Assembly (NCBI RefSeq): GCF_900187605.1
Contig: NZ_FYEA01000002.1
Coordinates: 248,001-312,000, forward strand
Length of the DNA stretch: 64,000 bases
From: Pseudomonas sp. Irchel 3H7
GTDB taxonomy: Bacteria > Pseudomonadota > Gammaproteobacteria > Pseudomonadales > Pseudomonadaceae
Reading direction: 5' to 3'
In this document: positions 26,958-36,491 of the stretch, piece by piece
How positions within the stretch are numbered: position 1 is the stretch's first letter
Layout: each line of letters opens with the position of its first letter
Notes under the pieces: generated by a model
The model's input: the letters and a program-made list of their open reading frames with translations, nothing else
Databases searched by the model: none
What the model was told of the DNA's origin: nothing
Position numbers and translations under genes: made by a program

Positions 26958-28745
26958 ATGACGATGACAGTGGGGGATTTTCTGGTCGAGCGGCTCAGCC
27001 AATGGGGCGTTACGCGGATTTTTGGTTACCCGGGTGACGGCATCAACGGCGTGTTCGGCGCGCTCAGTCGGGCCAAGGGAAAAATCGAATTCGTCCAGGC
27101 GCGCCATGAAGAGATGGCTGCGTTCATGGCCTCGGCACACGCCAAGTTCACCGGTGAGCTGGGCGTGTGCATTGCCACTTCCGGCCCAGGCGCCTCGCAC
27201 CTGATCACCGGCCTTTACGATGCGCGCATGGACCACATGCCAGTGTTGGCCATTGTCGGCCAGCAGGCACGCACGGCGCTGGGCAGTCACTACCAGCAAG
27301 AGCTGGATCTGGTGTCGATGTTCAAGGATGTCGCCGGGGCCTTTGTGCAGCAGGCGTCGGCGCCTTCGCAGGTGCGGCATCTGCTCGACCGGGCCGTGCG
27401 CACGGCCGTGGGCGAACGCCGGGTAACCGCGCTGATTCTGCCTAACGATTTGCAGGAGCTGAAATACGAAGCACCGGCACGCGCCCATGGCACCGCGCAT
27501 TCCGGGGTGGGTTACACGAAACCCAAAGTGTTGCCGTATGACGTGGATCTGCAGCGTGCCGCTGACGTTTTGAACGCGGGCGAGAAGGTCGCGATTCTGG
27601 TTGGCGCGGGGGCTTTGCAGGCGACCGATCAGGTCATCGCGGTGGCCGAAAAACTCGGCGCGGGCGTCGCCAAGGCTCTTTTAGGCAAGGCCGCGTTACC
27701 CGACGATCTGCCTTGGGTCACCGGCAGCATCGGCCTGCTCGGCACCGAGCCAAGCTACAAGCTGATGAGCGAATGCGACACTTTGCTGATGATCGGTTCG
27801 GGTTTTCCCTACGCGGAGTTTCTGCCCAAGGAAGGTCTGGCGCGGGGCGTGCAAATCGATTTGCAGCCCGACATGCTCAGCCTGCGCTACCCGATGGAGG
27901 TCAATCTGGTTGGCGACTCGGCGGAAACACTCGCGGCGTTGTTGCCGCTGCTTGAGCAGAAAACCTCTGGCAAGTGGCGCAAGAAAGTCGAAGGCTGGCG
28001 CGGCAGCTGGGAGAAAACCCTGGAAAAACGCGCGATGGCCAAGGCTGACCCGGTCAACCCGCAAAGGGTGGTGTATGAATTGTCACCGCGCCTGCCCGAT
28101 CAGGCAATCATCACCAGCGACTCCGGCTCGTGCGCCAACTGGTTTGCCCGTGATCTGAAGATTCGCCGTGGCATGCAGTGTTCATTGTCCGGTGGGCTGG
28201 CGTCCATGGGCGCCGCTGTGCCTTACGCGATTGCCGCCAAGTTCGCCTATCCCGAACGTGCAGTCATCGCGCTGGTGGGCGATGGCGCGATGCAGATGAA
28301 CAACATGGCCGAGCTGATTACCGTCGCCAAATACTGGCGACAGTGGGCGAGCCCGAAATGGATCTGCGCGGTGTTCAACAACGAGGACCTTAATCAGGTC
28401 ACGTGGGAACAGCGGGTGATGGAGGGCGATCCGAAATTCGAAGCTTCGCAAAGCATCCCCGATGTGCCTTACCACTTGTTCGCCATCTCCATTGGCCTGA
28501 AGGGCATTTTTGTCGATCGCGAAGAAGACGTCGCCGCTGCCTGGGAGCAGGCACTGGCCTCGGAGGTGCCGGTGTTGATCGAGTTCAAGACTGATCCGAA
28601 TGTGCCGCCGCTGCCACCGCACATCAAACTTGAGCAGGCGAAGAAATTCGCCACGACGCTGCTCAAGGGCGATCCGGATGAGGCCGGGGTGATCCTGCAA
28701 ACCGCCAAGCAGGTGCTCGGCTCGGTGTTGCCCGGAAAAAAGTAA
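26958..28745 (+). CDS. Thiamine-diphosphate-dependent enzyme (pyruvate oxidase/acetolactate synthase family)
   Basis: The 595-aa protein has the three-domain ThDP layout. The PYR domain holds GYPGDGINGVFGAL and the activating Glu in ARHEEMAAFMA (about 50-52). The central Rossmann-like domain spans about 190-330. The PP domain has GDGAMQMNNMAEL near 440, the ThDP/Mg motif. The family includes PoxB, acetolactate synthase and related oxidases; PoxB-like quinone-linked pyruvate oxidase is my best guess, since no small regulatory subunit gene is adjacent. The start follows GAGG by six bases. It is divergent from the APH gene. Confidence 0.85.
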   Translation: MTMTVGDFLVERLSQWGVTRIFGYPGDGINGVFGALSRAKGKIEFVQARHEEMAAFMASAHAKFTGELGVCIATSGPGASHLITGLYDARMDHMPVLAIVGQQARTALGSHYQQELDLVSMFKDVAGAFVQQASAPSQVRHLLDRAVRTAVGERRVTALILPNDLQELKYEAPARAHGTAHSGVGYTKPKVLPYDVDLQRAADVLNAGEKVAILVGAGALQATDQVIAVAEKLGAGVAKALLGKAALPDDLPWVTGSIGLLGTEPSYKLMSECDTLLMIGSGFPYAEFLPKEGLARGVQIDLQPDMLSLRYPMEVNLVGDSAETLAALLPLLEQKTSGKWRKKVEGWRGSWEKTLEKRAMAKADPVNPQRVVYELSPRLPDQAIITSDSGSCANWFARDLKIRRGMQCSLSGGLASMGAAVPYAIAAKFAYPERAVIALVGDGAMQMNNMAELITVAKYWRQWASPKWICAVFNNEDLNQVTWEQRVMEGDPKFEASQSIPDVPYHLFAISIGLKGIFVDREEDVAAAWEQALASEVPVLIEFKTDPNVPPLPPHIKLEQAKKFATTLLKGDPDEAGVILQTAKQVLGSVLPGKK

Positions 28746-28769
28746 CCGGTTAATCGACAGGCAACTGTT

Positions 28770-28874
28770 GATCGTTCCCACGCTCTGCGTGGGAACGCCT
28801 CTAGGGACGCTCTGCGTCCAGTGACGCGTGGCGTCACGGGCAACATTCCCACGCGGAGCGTGGGAACGATCACC
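28770..28874. repeat. Nested palindromic intergenic repeat
   Basis: GTTCCCACGCTCTGCGTGGG and CCCACGCGGAGCGTGGGAAC are each hairpins and are inverted copies of each other. Between them lie GGGACGCTCTGCGTCC and GTGACGCGTGGCGTCAC. From memory, this GTTCCCACGC unit is dispersed in fluorescent pseudomonads. It lies between the ThDP gene and the DUF72 gene. Confidence 0.8.
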
Positions 28875-28904
28875 GATCGAGTGGGCACGACAAGAGGTAA
28901 GTTG

Positions 28905-29675
28905 ATGATTTTCGTGGGCTGTGCAGGTTGGAGTCTGGGGCGCGAGCATTGGCCGGCATTTCCGGTGGAAGGCACGCATTTGCAGCGCTACGCCGCACGC
29001 CTCAATTGCGTGGAAATCAACAGTTCGTTCTACCGCCCGCATCGTCGGCAAACCTACGAGCGCTGGGCCGATGGCGTACCGGAGGACTTTCGCTTTTCGG
29101 TGAAAATGCCCAAACACATCACCCATGAATTACGCCTGGCGGGATGTGAGGCAGCGCTGGACAAGTTTTTGGCTGAGTGCGGCGGGTTGGGCGAGCGCCT
29201 CGGTTGCTTGCTTGTGCAATTGCCGCCATCACTGGCGTTCGACGCCACCATCGCCGAAGCCTTTTTTAAGATACTGCGTCAGCGCTTCTGCGGCCCTGTG
29301 GTGCTCGAGCCACGGCATGAATCGTGGATCATCGCTGAGCCGATGTTGATGACTTGGCAGATCGCCCAAACAACCGTCGATCCCTCGCGCATCAGCAATG
29401 ATGCTGCGCCCAGTGGCTGGGCCGGAACCCGGTATTGGCGCCTGCACGGCTCACCGCGCATTTACCACAGCGCCTACGATTCAACTTATCTGCTAGACCT
29501 CGCACAAGCTCTGCAATCAGCGGCCGCAGCAGGTGCTGCGACCTGGTGCATATTCGACAACACCGCCAGCGGCGCAGCGCTGGGCAACGCCTTGACGCTG
29601 GCCACACCGACGGCCGATTGGGAGCAGGAATGTGTGGCCGTGAAACTCAACCTGGCGAAGAAGCCCTCACCCTAG
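28905..29675 (+). CDS. DUF72 domain protein, 256 aa
   Basis: The start ATG 28905 follows AGAGGT. The sequence has the DUF72 (YecE-like, TIM-barrel) signatures: FVGCAGWSLGREHWP, YAARLNCVEINSSFYR, FRFSVKMPKHITHE, LLVQLPPSL and a C-terminal TWCIFDNTASGAAL. The biochemical role of the family is not settled. The gene is immediately followed by a tandem repeat array. Confidence 0.87.
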   Translation: MIFVGCAGWSLGREHWPAFPVEGTHLQRYAARLNCVEINSSFYRPHRRQTYERWADGVPEDFRFSVKMPKHITHELRLAGCEAALDKFLAECGGLGERLGCLLVQLPPSLAFDATIAEAFFKILRQRFCGPVVLEPRHESWIIAEPMLMTWQIAQTTVDPSRISNDAAPSGWAGTRYWRLHGSPRIYHSAYDSTYLLDLAQALQSAAAAGAATWCIFDNTASGAALGNALTLATPTADWEQECVAVKLNLAKKPSP

Positions 29676-30160
29676 CCCTCTCCCAGAGGGAGAGGGGACT
29701 GACCGAGGTGTTTGTGCAAGTAACGCCGACTTGAAATACCGAGTTGAACGCAAGATTTGAAAAGCGCACAAATCGACTCCCTTTCCCCCTCGCCCTTGGG
29801 GGAGAGGGGACTGACCGAGGTGTTTGTGCAAGTAACGCCGACTTGAAATACCGAGTTGAACGCAAGATTTGAAAAGCGCACAAATCGACTCCCTTTCCCC
29901 CTCGCCCTTGGGGGAGAGGGGACTTACCGAGGTGTTCATGCAAATGACGCCGACTTGAAATACCGAGTTGAACGCAAGATTTGAAAAGCGCACAAATCGG
30001 CTCCCTTTCCCCCTCGCCCTTGGGGGAGAGGGGACTTACCGAGGTGTTTGTGCAAGTAACGCCGACTTGAAATACCGAGTTGAACGCAAGATTTGAAAAG
30101 CCCACAAATCGGCTCCCTTTCCCCCTCGCCCCTTGGGGGAGAGGGCTGGGGTGAGGGGGG
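29676..30160 (-). repeat. Tandem array, four units of 112 bp
   Basis: Units begin at 29701, 29813, 29925 and 30037, an exact 112-bp spacing, each with ACCGAGGTGTTTGTGCAAGT (third unit varied), CGAGTTGAACGCAAGATTTG, CACAAATCGACTCCCTTTCC and a CCCTTGGGGGAGAGGGGACT hairpin. The array is flanked on the left by CCCTAGCCCTCTCCCAGAGG and ends in GGGCTGGGGTGAGGGG. It is the reverse orientation of the dispersed repeat copies near 15.7, 46.1 and 48.5 kb. No gene is seen inside. Confidence 0.93.
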
Positions 30161-30196
30161 AGATCGAACAGACTGTCGCGATCGCCTGCAAAACCA

Positions 30197-30412
30197 CTAA
30201 TTACCATCGGCCACTTTGCGCTCTATCTCATCGATCTTGCGCTGCAGCGTCTCGGCGTCCTGCTCCTTCACTCTCGTGGACGAGGGCGTGATGACCTTAT
30301 CCACGGCTTCGGTGTCATCGTCCCGGTCTTCAAGATCGCGCTCGACCACATTCACCGGTTTGCCAGACGTGTCGGTTGGCGGGGCTTTGGGGGGGTTCTC
30401 GTCGTTGTTCAT
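30197..30412 (-). CDS. Small acidic/charged protein, 71 aa
   Basis: The ATG at 30412 lies seven bases after a consensus GGAGGT, a strong start. The protein (MNNDENPPKAPPTDTSGKPV...) is proline-rich, then highly charged, and ends in a short coiled helix (AETLQRKIDEIERKVADG). It looks intrinsically disordered and soluble. I recognise no family. It lies 118 bp downstream of the MFS transporter gene on the same strand. Confidence 0.65.
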   Translation of the reverse strand: MNNDENPPKAPPTDTSGKPVNVVERDLEDRDDDTEAVDKVITPSSTRVKEQDAETLQRKIDEIERKVADGN

Positions 30413-30491
30413 GTTGGTGACCTCCAGGGGTGTAAACATTGGAGGCAGGCAGTGCGGCAGGCGTTCGATATTTTTGCCGGGTAGTGCCGAA

Positions 30492-30520
30492 TGGCGCCCT
30501 CCCGCGATGGAGAGGGCGCG
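30492..30520 (-). terminator. Possible terminator after the MFS gene
   Basis: GCGCCCTC at 30494-30501 pairs with GAGGGCGC at 30512-30519 just past the stop of the MHS transporter. There is no T-run on the minus strand, so function as a terminator is uncertain. Confidence 0.4.
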
Positions 30521-30530
30521 CTGACGGTTT

Positions 30531-32210
30531 TCAGTCTTTGAGAATGTCGCGATCCTTGGTTTCCGGCAGGAAGAACGTACCGAGTATCGCCGTCATCACC
30601 GCAATCACGATCGGGTACCACAAGCCGTAATAGATGTCCCCGGTCGCGGCGACCATGGCAAACGCCACGGTCGGCAGGAAGCCACCGAACCAGCCATTGC
30701 CGATGTGATACGGCAGCGACATCGAGGTGTAGCGAATGCGGGTCGGGAACAGCTCGACCAGCCACGCCGCAATTGGGCCGTAGACCATGGTCACGTAGAT
30801 CACCAGCACGGTGAGCAGGAGCAGCACCATCGGGTAATTGGTTTTCGCCGGATCGGCTTTCTCCGGATAACCGGCCTCCTTGAGTGCGCTGCCGAGGGTC
30901 GCGGTGAACGCATCGTTGCGAGCCTTGAAGTCGGTGGCCGGCAGAGCGCTGCCTTCAAAACTTTCGACCACTTTGTCGCCGATGCGCACTTGCGCGACGG
31001 TGCCGGGTTCGGCGATCACGTTCTCATACGGTATCGCGCGTTTTGCCAGCAGGGTTTTGGCCAGGTCGCAGGAACTGGTGAATTTGGCCTTGCCCACCGG
31101 GTCGAACTGGAACGAGCATTGATCGGGGTTGGCGATCACTTTGACCGGGTTCTTCTCCTGAGCGATGAACACGTCGGGGTTACCGTACTGGGTCAGCGCG
31201 TGGAAGATCGGGAAGTAGGTCATCGCCGCCAGCATGCAGCCGACCATGATGATCGGCTTGCGCCCGATGCGGTCGGAGAGGCTGCCGAAAATCACGAAGA
31301 ACGGCGTGCCAATCAGCAGTGAGCCGGCGATCAACAGGTTGGCGGTTTGCGGGTCGATCTTCAGCGTCTGCAACAGAAAGAACAACGCGTAAAACTGTCC
31401 GGTGTACCAGACCACTGCTTGCCCGGCAGTACCGCCGAGCAGCGACATGATCACTACTTTGAGATTGTCCCAGCGCGCGAAGGACTCGGTCAGCGGCGCC
31501 TTCGACGCCTTGCCTTCAGCCTTCATTTTCTGGAACACCGGCGACTCGCTCAGTTGCAGGCGGATGTACACCGAGACGATCAACAGCAGGATCGACAGCA
31601 GGAACGGAATCCGCCAGCCCCACGCCTCGAAGGCTTCAGTGCCCAGCGCGGTGCGGCAGGCGAGGATCACCAGCAACGACAGAAACAGCCCAAGCGTCGC
31701 AGTGGTTTGAATCCACGAGGTGAAGAACCCGCGTTTGTTGCGCGGCGCGTGCTCGGCCACGTAAGTCGCGGCGCCGCCATACTCGCCACCCAGCGCCAGA
31801 CCCTGCAGCAGGCGCAGGGTAATCAGGATGACCGGGGCAGCGACACCGATGGTCGCGTAGCCGGGCAAAATACCGACGATCGCTGTCGACACACCCATGA
31901 TGACAATGGTGATGAGGAAGGTGTGTTTGCGCCCGATCATGTCGCCGAGCCGGCCGAACACAATCGCCCCGAACGGCCGCACCGCGAAGCCCGCGGCAAA
32001 GGCGAGCAGGGCAAAAATGAACGCGGTGGTTTCGTTGACGCCGGCGAAGAAGTGCTTGGCGATGATCGCCGCCAGTGAGCCGTAGAGATAAAAGTCGTAC
32101 CACTCGAAAACCGTACCGAGGGACGAGGCGAAGATAACCTTGCGCTCCTCTTTGGTGATGCCGCCGCTGCGCGGTGGGCTGCCGGTGGATGCTGTGTCGA
32201 TTGTGGCCAT
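30531..32210 (-). CDS. MFS transporter, metabolite:H+ symporter (MHS) family, 559 aa
   Basis: The start has a cytosolic tail, then TM1 with FEWYDFYLYGSLAAIIA, the loop GRLGDMIGRKHTF and GLALGGEYGGAATYVAEHAP, all typical of the MHS family (shikimate, citrate, proline/betaine and related acids). Later SDRIGRKPIIMVG marks the second half. A hydrophilic insert of roughly 90-100 residues (about 345-450, with two Cys) sits between late helices and exceeds the usual MHS length (about 430-450 aa). The substrate is unknown. Confidence 0.88.
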   Translation of the reverse strand: MATIDTASTGSPPRSGGITKEERKVIFASSLGTVFEWYDFYLYGSLAAIIAKHFFAGVNETTAFIFALLAFAAGFAVRPFGAIVFGRLGDMIGRKHTFLITIVIMGVSTAIVGILPGYATIGVAAPVILITLRLLQGLALGGEYGGAATYVAEHAPRNKRGFFTSWIQTTATLGLFLSLLVILACRTALGTEAFEAWGWRIPFLLSILLLIVSVYIRLQLSESPVFQKMKAEGKASKAPLTESFARWDNLKVVIMSLLGGTAGQAVVWYTGQFYALFFLLQTLKIDPQTANLLIAGSLLIGTPFFVIFGSLSDRIGRKPIIMVGCMLAAMTYFPIFHALTQYGNPDVFIAQEKNPVKVIANPDQCSFQFDPVGKAKFTSSCDLAKTLLAKRAIPYENVIAEPGTVAQVRIGDKVVESFEGSALPATDFKARNDAFTATLGSALKEAGYPEKADPAKTNYPMVLLLLTVLVIYVTMVYGPIAAWLVELFPTRIRYTSMSLPYHIGNGWFGGFLPTVAFAMVAATGDIYYGLWYPIVIAVMTAILGTFFLPETKDRDILKD

Positions 32211-32398
32211 GGGTGTTCTCCGTCGTGCTTATTGTTGAAGGCCGGAGTCCCCCGTTACTGCTTATCGCACTCTGGCCTTGTGGCAAATACCGCCATTGCT
32301 TTCGCGTGAAACTTGCACAGTCTGACCGCCTCGCATGGCTGCAAGGTTTCCTGAAGCATAATCAGCTTTTGCCAGATATCCACCCGCCGGCCCGCGCA

Positions 32399-33166
32399 TC
32401 ACGCCTTGACCCAACGCTGACGACTCCACGCACTCAGCCAGTCGACCACAAACACCAGCACCAGCATCGCCAGAATCACCGTGCTCGCTTGCGCTTCCTG
32501 AAACAGGCTGAGGCTCACATAGAGCATCTGCCCAAGCCCGCCGGCGCCGACAAAACCCAGTACGCTGGCCATGCGGATGTTGTTTTCCCAGCGATACAGA
32601 ATGTAGGCGAGCAACTGCGGCGCCAGGTTCGGCAGTGTGCCGTAGCAGAACGCAAGAATCGGATTGCCACCCTGCAAACGAATGGCTTCGGCCGGTTGCG
32701 GCGGCGTATTTTCCAGTGCCTCGGCGAACAAGCGGCCGAGCACGCCGGTGGTGTGCAGGGCGAGGGCGAGGGTGCCGGCGTTCGGGCCGAGGCCGGCGGC
32801 AAGCACCATCAGTGCGGCCCAGACCAGTTCCGGAATCGCCCGCAAGGCATTGAGCAACAGGCGCGAGGCACTTTGCAGCGGCCAGCCAAAGCGCCCGGCG
32901 GCGGGCAGGGCGAGAACGATGCCGAACACCGCCGCGAGTAGCGTGCCGAGGGCCGACATGGCCAATGTTTCCAGCGAACCATGGAAGATTGCCTTGAGGT
33001 AATCCGCACTCAAATCCGGGCTGAGAAAACGCTGCACATACGCGCCCATCTGCTTGAGACTGGTGGCGCTGCCCAGTTCACCGAGATCCAGGCCCAGATA
33101 AGCGAACGAGGCAATCACTGCCAGCGCGATGCCGGCGATCAGCAGCAGGTTGATCAGGCGATTCAT
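32399..33166 (-). CDS. Phosphonate-type ABC transporter permease (PhnE-like), second
   Basis: The 255-aa membrane protein has the permease signature EALENTPPQPAEAIRLQGG (EAA loop) and a PhnE-type end [15 protein letters not shown]. It starts at 33166 after GGAGG and overlaps the previous permease stop by 4 bp (ATGA), so translation is coupled. It would pair with the other permease as a heterodimer in the inner membrane. Confidence 0.88.
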   Translation of the reverse strand: MNRLINLLLIAGIALAVIASFAYLGLDLGELGSATSLKQMGAYVQRFLSPDLSADYLKAIFHGSLETLAMSALGTLLAAVFGIVLALPAAGRFGWPLQSASRLLLNALRAIPELVWAALMVLAAGLGPNAGTLALALHTTGVLGRLFAEALENTPPQPAEAIRLQGGNPILAFCYGTLPNLAPQLLAYILYRWENNIRMASVLGFVGAGGLGQMLYVSLSLFQEAQASTVILAMLVLVFVVDWLSAWSRQRWVKA

Positions 33167-33987
33167 GTCAGCCTCCAGCGCAACAAGCGGCTGAGTTGAT
33201 CGGCGGCCAGCACCAGAATCAGAAAGCACAGCAGAATACTGGCGACTTCACCGCCGGCGAACATGCGGATCGACAGGTCGATCTGCTGACCCAAACCTCC
33301 GGCGCCGACAAAGCCCATCACCACTGACGCACGGATCGCGCATTCCCAGCGATAGACCGTGTAGGAAAGCAGTTCCGACGCGACATTGGGTAACGTGCCG
33401 TAAGCAAATGCCGCCAGTCGGCCGCTGCCGGCCTGCAACAACGCGTGCGCCGGGCGCTGGTCGGTGGATTCGAAAATCTCCGCGTAGACCTTGCCGAGCA
33501 TGCCGCTGTAGGTGATGGCGATGGCCAGCACACCGGCTGCCGGCCCCAACCCTACGGCGCGCACAAACAGCAGCGCCCAGACGATTTCCGGCACGCTGCG
33601 CAGGAAAATCAACAGTCCGCGCACCGGCCAGCGCAACAGACGCCCCAGTCGGCTTGGCACTCCACCGCGTGAAGCGGCGGACAGCGACAGCGCGCGGCTG
33701 GCGATCAGGCCTGCCGGTATCGCCAACACCAACGCCAAGGCCATGCCAGCAGTGGCGATGGCCAGGGTCTGCAGGGTGGCTTTGAGCAGTAACTGCAGAA
33801 ATGCTTGGTCGTGCGCCGGTGGCCAGAACTGCGCAACAAAACGGCCCATCTCATTCTGGCTGTCGGGCAGCAGTACACCCAGATTCAGTTCGCTGAGCTG
33901 GACGCCCGGCCACAGCAAGGCAATCGCCAGCAACGTCAGCAGCAGCCGTGGCCACGCCGCGGGATCGCGTGAATCGGCTTTCAGCAT
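33163..33987 (-). CDS. Phosphonate-type ABC transporter permease (PhnE-like), first
   Basis: The 274-aa permease contains the EAA-like loop [20 protein letters not shown] and the same [13 protein letters not shown] motif as its neighbour, with about six hydrophobic helices. Its start lies within the end of the ATPase gene (7-bp overlap) and its stop overlaps the second permease. It belongs to the same overlapping four-gene operon. Confidence 0.88.
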   Translation of the reverse strand: MLKADSRDPAAWPRLLLTLLAIALLWPGVQLSELNLGVLLPDSQNEMGRFVAQFWPPAHDQAFLQLLLKATLQTLAIATAGMALALVLAIPAGLIASRALSLSAASRGGVPSRLGRLLRWPVRGLLIFLRSVPEIVWALLFVRAVGLGPAAGVLAIAITYSGMLGKVYAEIFESTDQRPAHALLQAGSGRLAAFAYGTLPNVASELLSYTVYRWECAIRASVVMGFVGAGGLGQQIDLSIRMFAGGEVASILLCFLILVLAADQLSRLLRWRLT

Positions 33988-34778
33988 CGTGGAATCTGCA
34001 CAGTCAAAGGCGCCACCGCAGCGGACGGCGATTGCAGTTTTTCGTTGGCGTAAAGCGTATCGAGCATCTCGGGGCTGACTTGATCGGAGGAGCAGTCGAA
34101 CAGAATCTGCCCGTCGCGCAGACCTATGATCCGTGGGAAGTGCGACAGCGCCAGATCCACCGCATGCAGGCTGGCCACCAGGGTGACGTTGTGTTCGCGG
34201 GCATGGCGCGAGAGAATCGACAAGGTGTGCCCAGCCATGACCGGGTCCATTGCTGACACCGGTTCATCAGCCAGCAGAATCTCCGGCGCCTGATACAACA
34301 CCCGGGCAATCCCGACGCGTTGCAACTGGCCGCCAGACAATTGCTGACAATGCGCGAACAACTTGTCACCCAGATCCAACCGCGCCAACGCCGCGCGCGC
34401 CCCGGCCACATCAAGTGGATGCAACAGGTTCAGAAGACTTTTGCCCAGACTCCATTGGCCGAGCTTGCCGGCCAGCACCGCTGTGACCACGCGCTGACGT
34501 GGCGGCAACGGTGGCGCCTGATGCACCAGACCAATCCGCGCGCGCAGGCGCTGACGCTGGCGGGCCGACAAGTGCCAGGCACGCTCGCCGAGCACTTCGA
34601 TCTCGCCGCTGCTGGGCCGTATTGCGGTGGCCAGCAGGTTGAGCAAACTCGATTTTCCGGCCCCGGACGGGCCAATGATGGCGACCTGTTCGCCAACGCC
34701 AATCTGCAAATCGACACCGCGCAGGGCGTCGACTCCATTGGCGTGGCGCAGGCGGCCCTGGTTGAGGCTCAGGGTCAT
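33981..34778 (-). CDS. Phosphonate-type ABC transporter ATP-binding protein (PhnC-like)
   Basis: The 265-aa ATPase has Walker [10 protein letters not shown] (36-44), signature [13 protein letters not shown], and Walker [14 protein letters not shown]. The stop of the binding-protein gene overlaps its start by 4 bp (ATGA). The sequence belongs to the PhnC branch, which supplies energy for uptake of phosphonate, phosphite or related oxyanions. Confidence 0.88.
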   Translation of the reverse strand: MTLSLNQGRLRHANGVDALRGVDLQIGVGEQVAIIGPSGAGKSSLLNLLATAIRPSSGEIEVLGERAWHLSARQRQRLRARIGLVHQAPPLPPRQRVVTAVLAGKLGQWSLGKSLLNLLHPLDVAGARAALARLDLGDKLFAHCQQLSGGQLQRVGIARVLYQAPEILLADEPVSAMDPVMAGHTLSILSRHAREHNVTLVASLHAVDLALSHFPRIIGLRDGQILFDCSSDQVSPEMLDTLYANEKLQSPSAAVAPLTVQIPRC

Positions 34779-35638
34779 TTCAGCAATTCGGCGGCGCGGG
34801 CGGCTTCCTCGATGCCCTTGTAGTTCTCGGGCTTGGTGTCGATGAAACGGCTGGCGGCCTGCAGATCAAGAATCTTTTTCTGCTCCGGGTTGGCCGGGTC
34901 CAGATCGAGGAAGGCTTTCTTGATCTTCGCCGCCAGCGCCGGATCGAGGGTGCCGCGCACGGTCCAGTTGTAATCGAAGTAGGTCGGGGTGGTGGCGAAG
35001 ACTTTGACCTTGTTGGTGTCGACCTTGCCGGCATCCACCAGTTTTTGCCAGACGCTGGCGTTCAGTACACCGGCGTCGACCTTGCCGGCCTGCACCCAGG
35101 CTACGGTGGCATCGTGCGCGCCGGAGTAGGCGACACGGCTGAAATACGCTTCAGGCTTGATGTTGTCGTTTTTCAGCATGAAGTAACGCGGCATCAGACT
35201 GCCGGAAGTGGACGATACCGAACCGAAGGCGAAGGTCTTGCCCTTCAAGTCGGCGAGGCTCTTCACGTTCGGGTCAGCAGTGATGAATTTGCTGGTGAAC
35301 TGCGCATCCTGTTCGCGTTGTACCAGCGGAATCACCGGCGTCGTTGCATCAGTCTTCAAACGCGCCTGCACAAAGGTAAAACCGCCGAGCCAGGCCATGT
35401 CGAGGCGATCAGTCGCGAGGGCTTCAACCACTGCCGGGTAATCGGCCACCGGCACGAACTGCACCTTCATGCCCAGTTGCTGCTCCAGATAGGCACCCAG
35501 CGGCTCGAATTTGCGCAGCAGTTCGGTCGGCGCTTCATCGGGAATCGCGCTGACGCGCAAAACGTCGGCGGCGTGGGTCACAAGGGCAGAAAAGGACAGC
35601 GCCAGGCCGGCGGTCAGTGCCAGGGTTCGTTTGAGCAT
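34775..35638 (-). CDS. Phosphonate/selenate-type ABC substrate-binding protein (PhnD-like)
   Basis: The 287-aa precursor has a signal peptide ([23 protein letters not shown]) and PhnD-family features: [54 protein letters not shown] and [18 protein letters not shown]. Pseudomonas homologues of this type are often labelled putative selenate or phosphonate binding proteins, and the ligand is not settled by sequence. The gene is first of the operon (GGAG before ATG). No phosphonate-degrading genes are nearby. Confidence 0.87.
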   Translation of the reverse strand: MLKRTLALTAGLALSFSALVTHAADVLRVSAIPDEAPTELLRKFEPLGAYLEQQLGMKVQFVPVADYPAVVEALATDRLDMAWLGGFTFVQARLKTDATTPVIPLVQREQDAQFTSKFITADPNVKSLADLKGKTFAFGSVSSTSGSLMPRYFMLKNDNIKPEAYFSRVAYSGAHDATVAWVQAGKVDAGVLNASVWQKLVDAGKVDTNKVKVFATTPTYFDYNWTVRGTLDPALAAKIKKAFLDLDPANPEQKKILDLQAASRFIDTKPENYKGIEEAARAAELLK

Positions 35639-35843
35639 GGGAATCTCCGTTTCGTGAGCGTCAAAAGGGCTGAAGTGGCGACGTGAGGCGCAAACTCAGG
35701 GTAGACGAAACGGCGAGGTTATACGCACTCAAGGCATCAAAGACCAGCATCAACAGATGTGGATTTGTAAGCCGACCAACCCTTGAAGGCGAGCGTTGAT
35801 CGTATTGTTCGCCGGGGCGCGGGCGATGCCGGACGCGACGAGT

Positions 35844-36416
35844 TCACTTCGCTTGTTGAATTCTTGCCTGAGTGTCCTGATCGATGAGGGCGCGCAGTGC
35901 AGCGAAAACCGGTGCGGCACTGGTGTGCTTTTTGCCGTAGGTCAGATTGAAGCGGTAGTCGAAGTCCGCCGGGTTCTGGCCCTGAGTGTGTTGCAACAGG
36001 GTTTCCAGCTTATCCAGTGCCTTGACCGCTTTGGCTTCGGTTGACCGGGCATGTTCGTAGTCGTCCCACAACGCAAGAATCTCGTTTCTCAGCGCCTCAT
36101 CAAGCGAGCGGGTGAGCAGCAGAAGGTCATTACGCTCCTGCTCAGCCTTGTCGGGGAACGCGGCCTGATCGACTGCCGGGATGTCGCCGTTGATCGCTTC
36201 GCCCAAGTCGTGAATCACGCACATCTTCAGCATTTTCAGCAGGTCGAGTCCGACCAGTTCATCGGCGAAAACCATCGCCATCAGGCACAGGCGCCAACTG
36301 TGTTCGGCGGTGCTTTCGGTGCGGCCGCTTGAGGTGTGTGCGCTTCGGAGAACGTCCTTGAGTTTTTCCGCTTCACGCAGAAATTCGAGGCGTCCGCTGA
36401 TTTTTTCGAGGTCCAT
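35844..36416 (-). CDS. HD-domain phosphohydrolase (YfbR-like), 190 aa
   Basis: The HD motif is visible as TAEHSWRLCLM (His39) and CVIHDLGEAINGD (His69-Asp70), with a later Asp in KALDKLETLLQH. The layout and length resemble the 5'-nucleotidase YfbR/YGK1-like group, which hydrolyses deoxynucleoside monophosphates. That activity is inferred. It lies downstream of an HTH gene on the same strand but 75 bp away. Confidence 0.82.
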   Translation of the reverse strand: MDLEKISGRLEFLREAEKLKDVLRSAHTSSGRTESTAEHSWRLCLMAMVFADELVGLDLLKMLKMCVIHDLGEAINGDIPAVDQAAFPDKAEQERNDLLLLTRSLDEALRNEILALWDDYEHARSTEAKAVKALDKLETLLQHTQGQNPADFDYRFNLTYGKKHTSAAPVFAALRALIDQDTQARIQQAK

Positions 36417-36491
36417 GAACTTGCCCGATGGTGGAACCGAGAGGCAAGCCTAGAACTGATGTGGGTGAGCGTCCACGCATAAAATATGCGT

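Noticed and set aside
29676..30160. Possible CRISPR array
   Set aside because: The whole 112-bp unit repeats with no unique spacers, and there are no cas genes.
29647..30207. 186-codon minus-strand open frame across the tandem repeats
   Set aside because: The repeat unit is 112 bp, not a multiple of three, so the frame shifts in each unit. The translation only shows repeated nonsense in successive frames.
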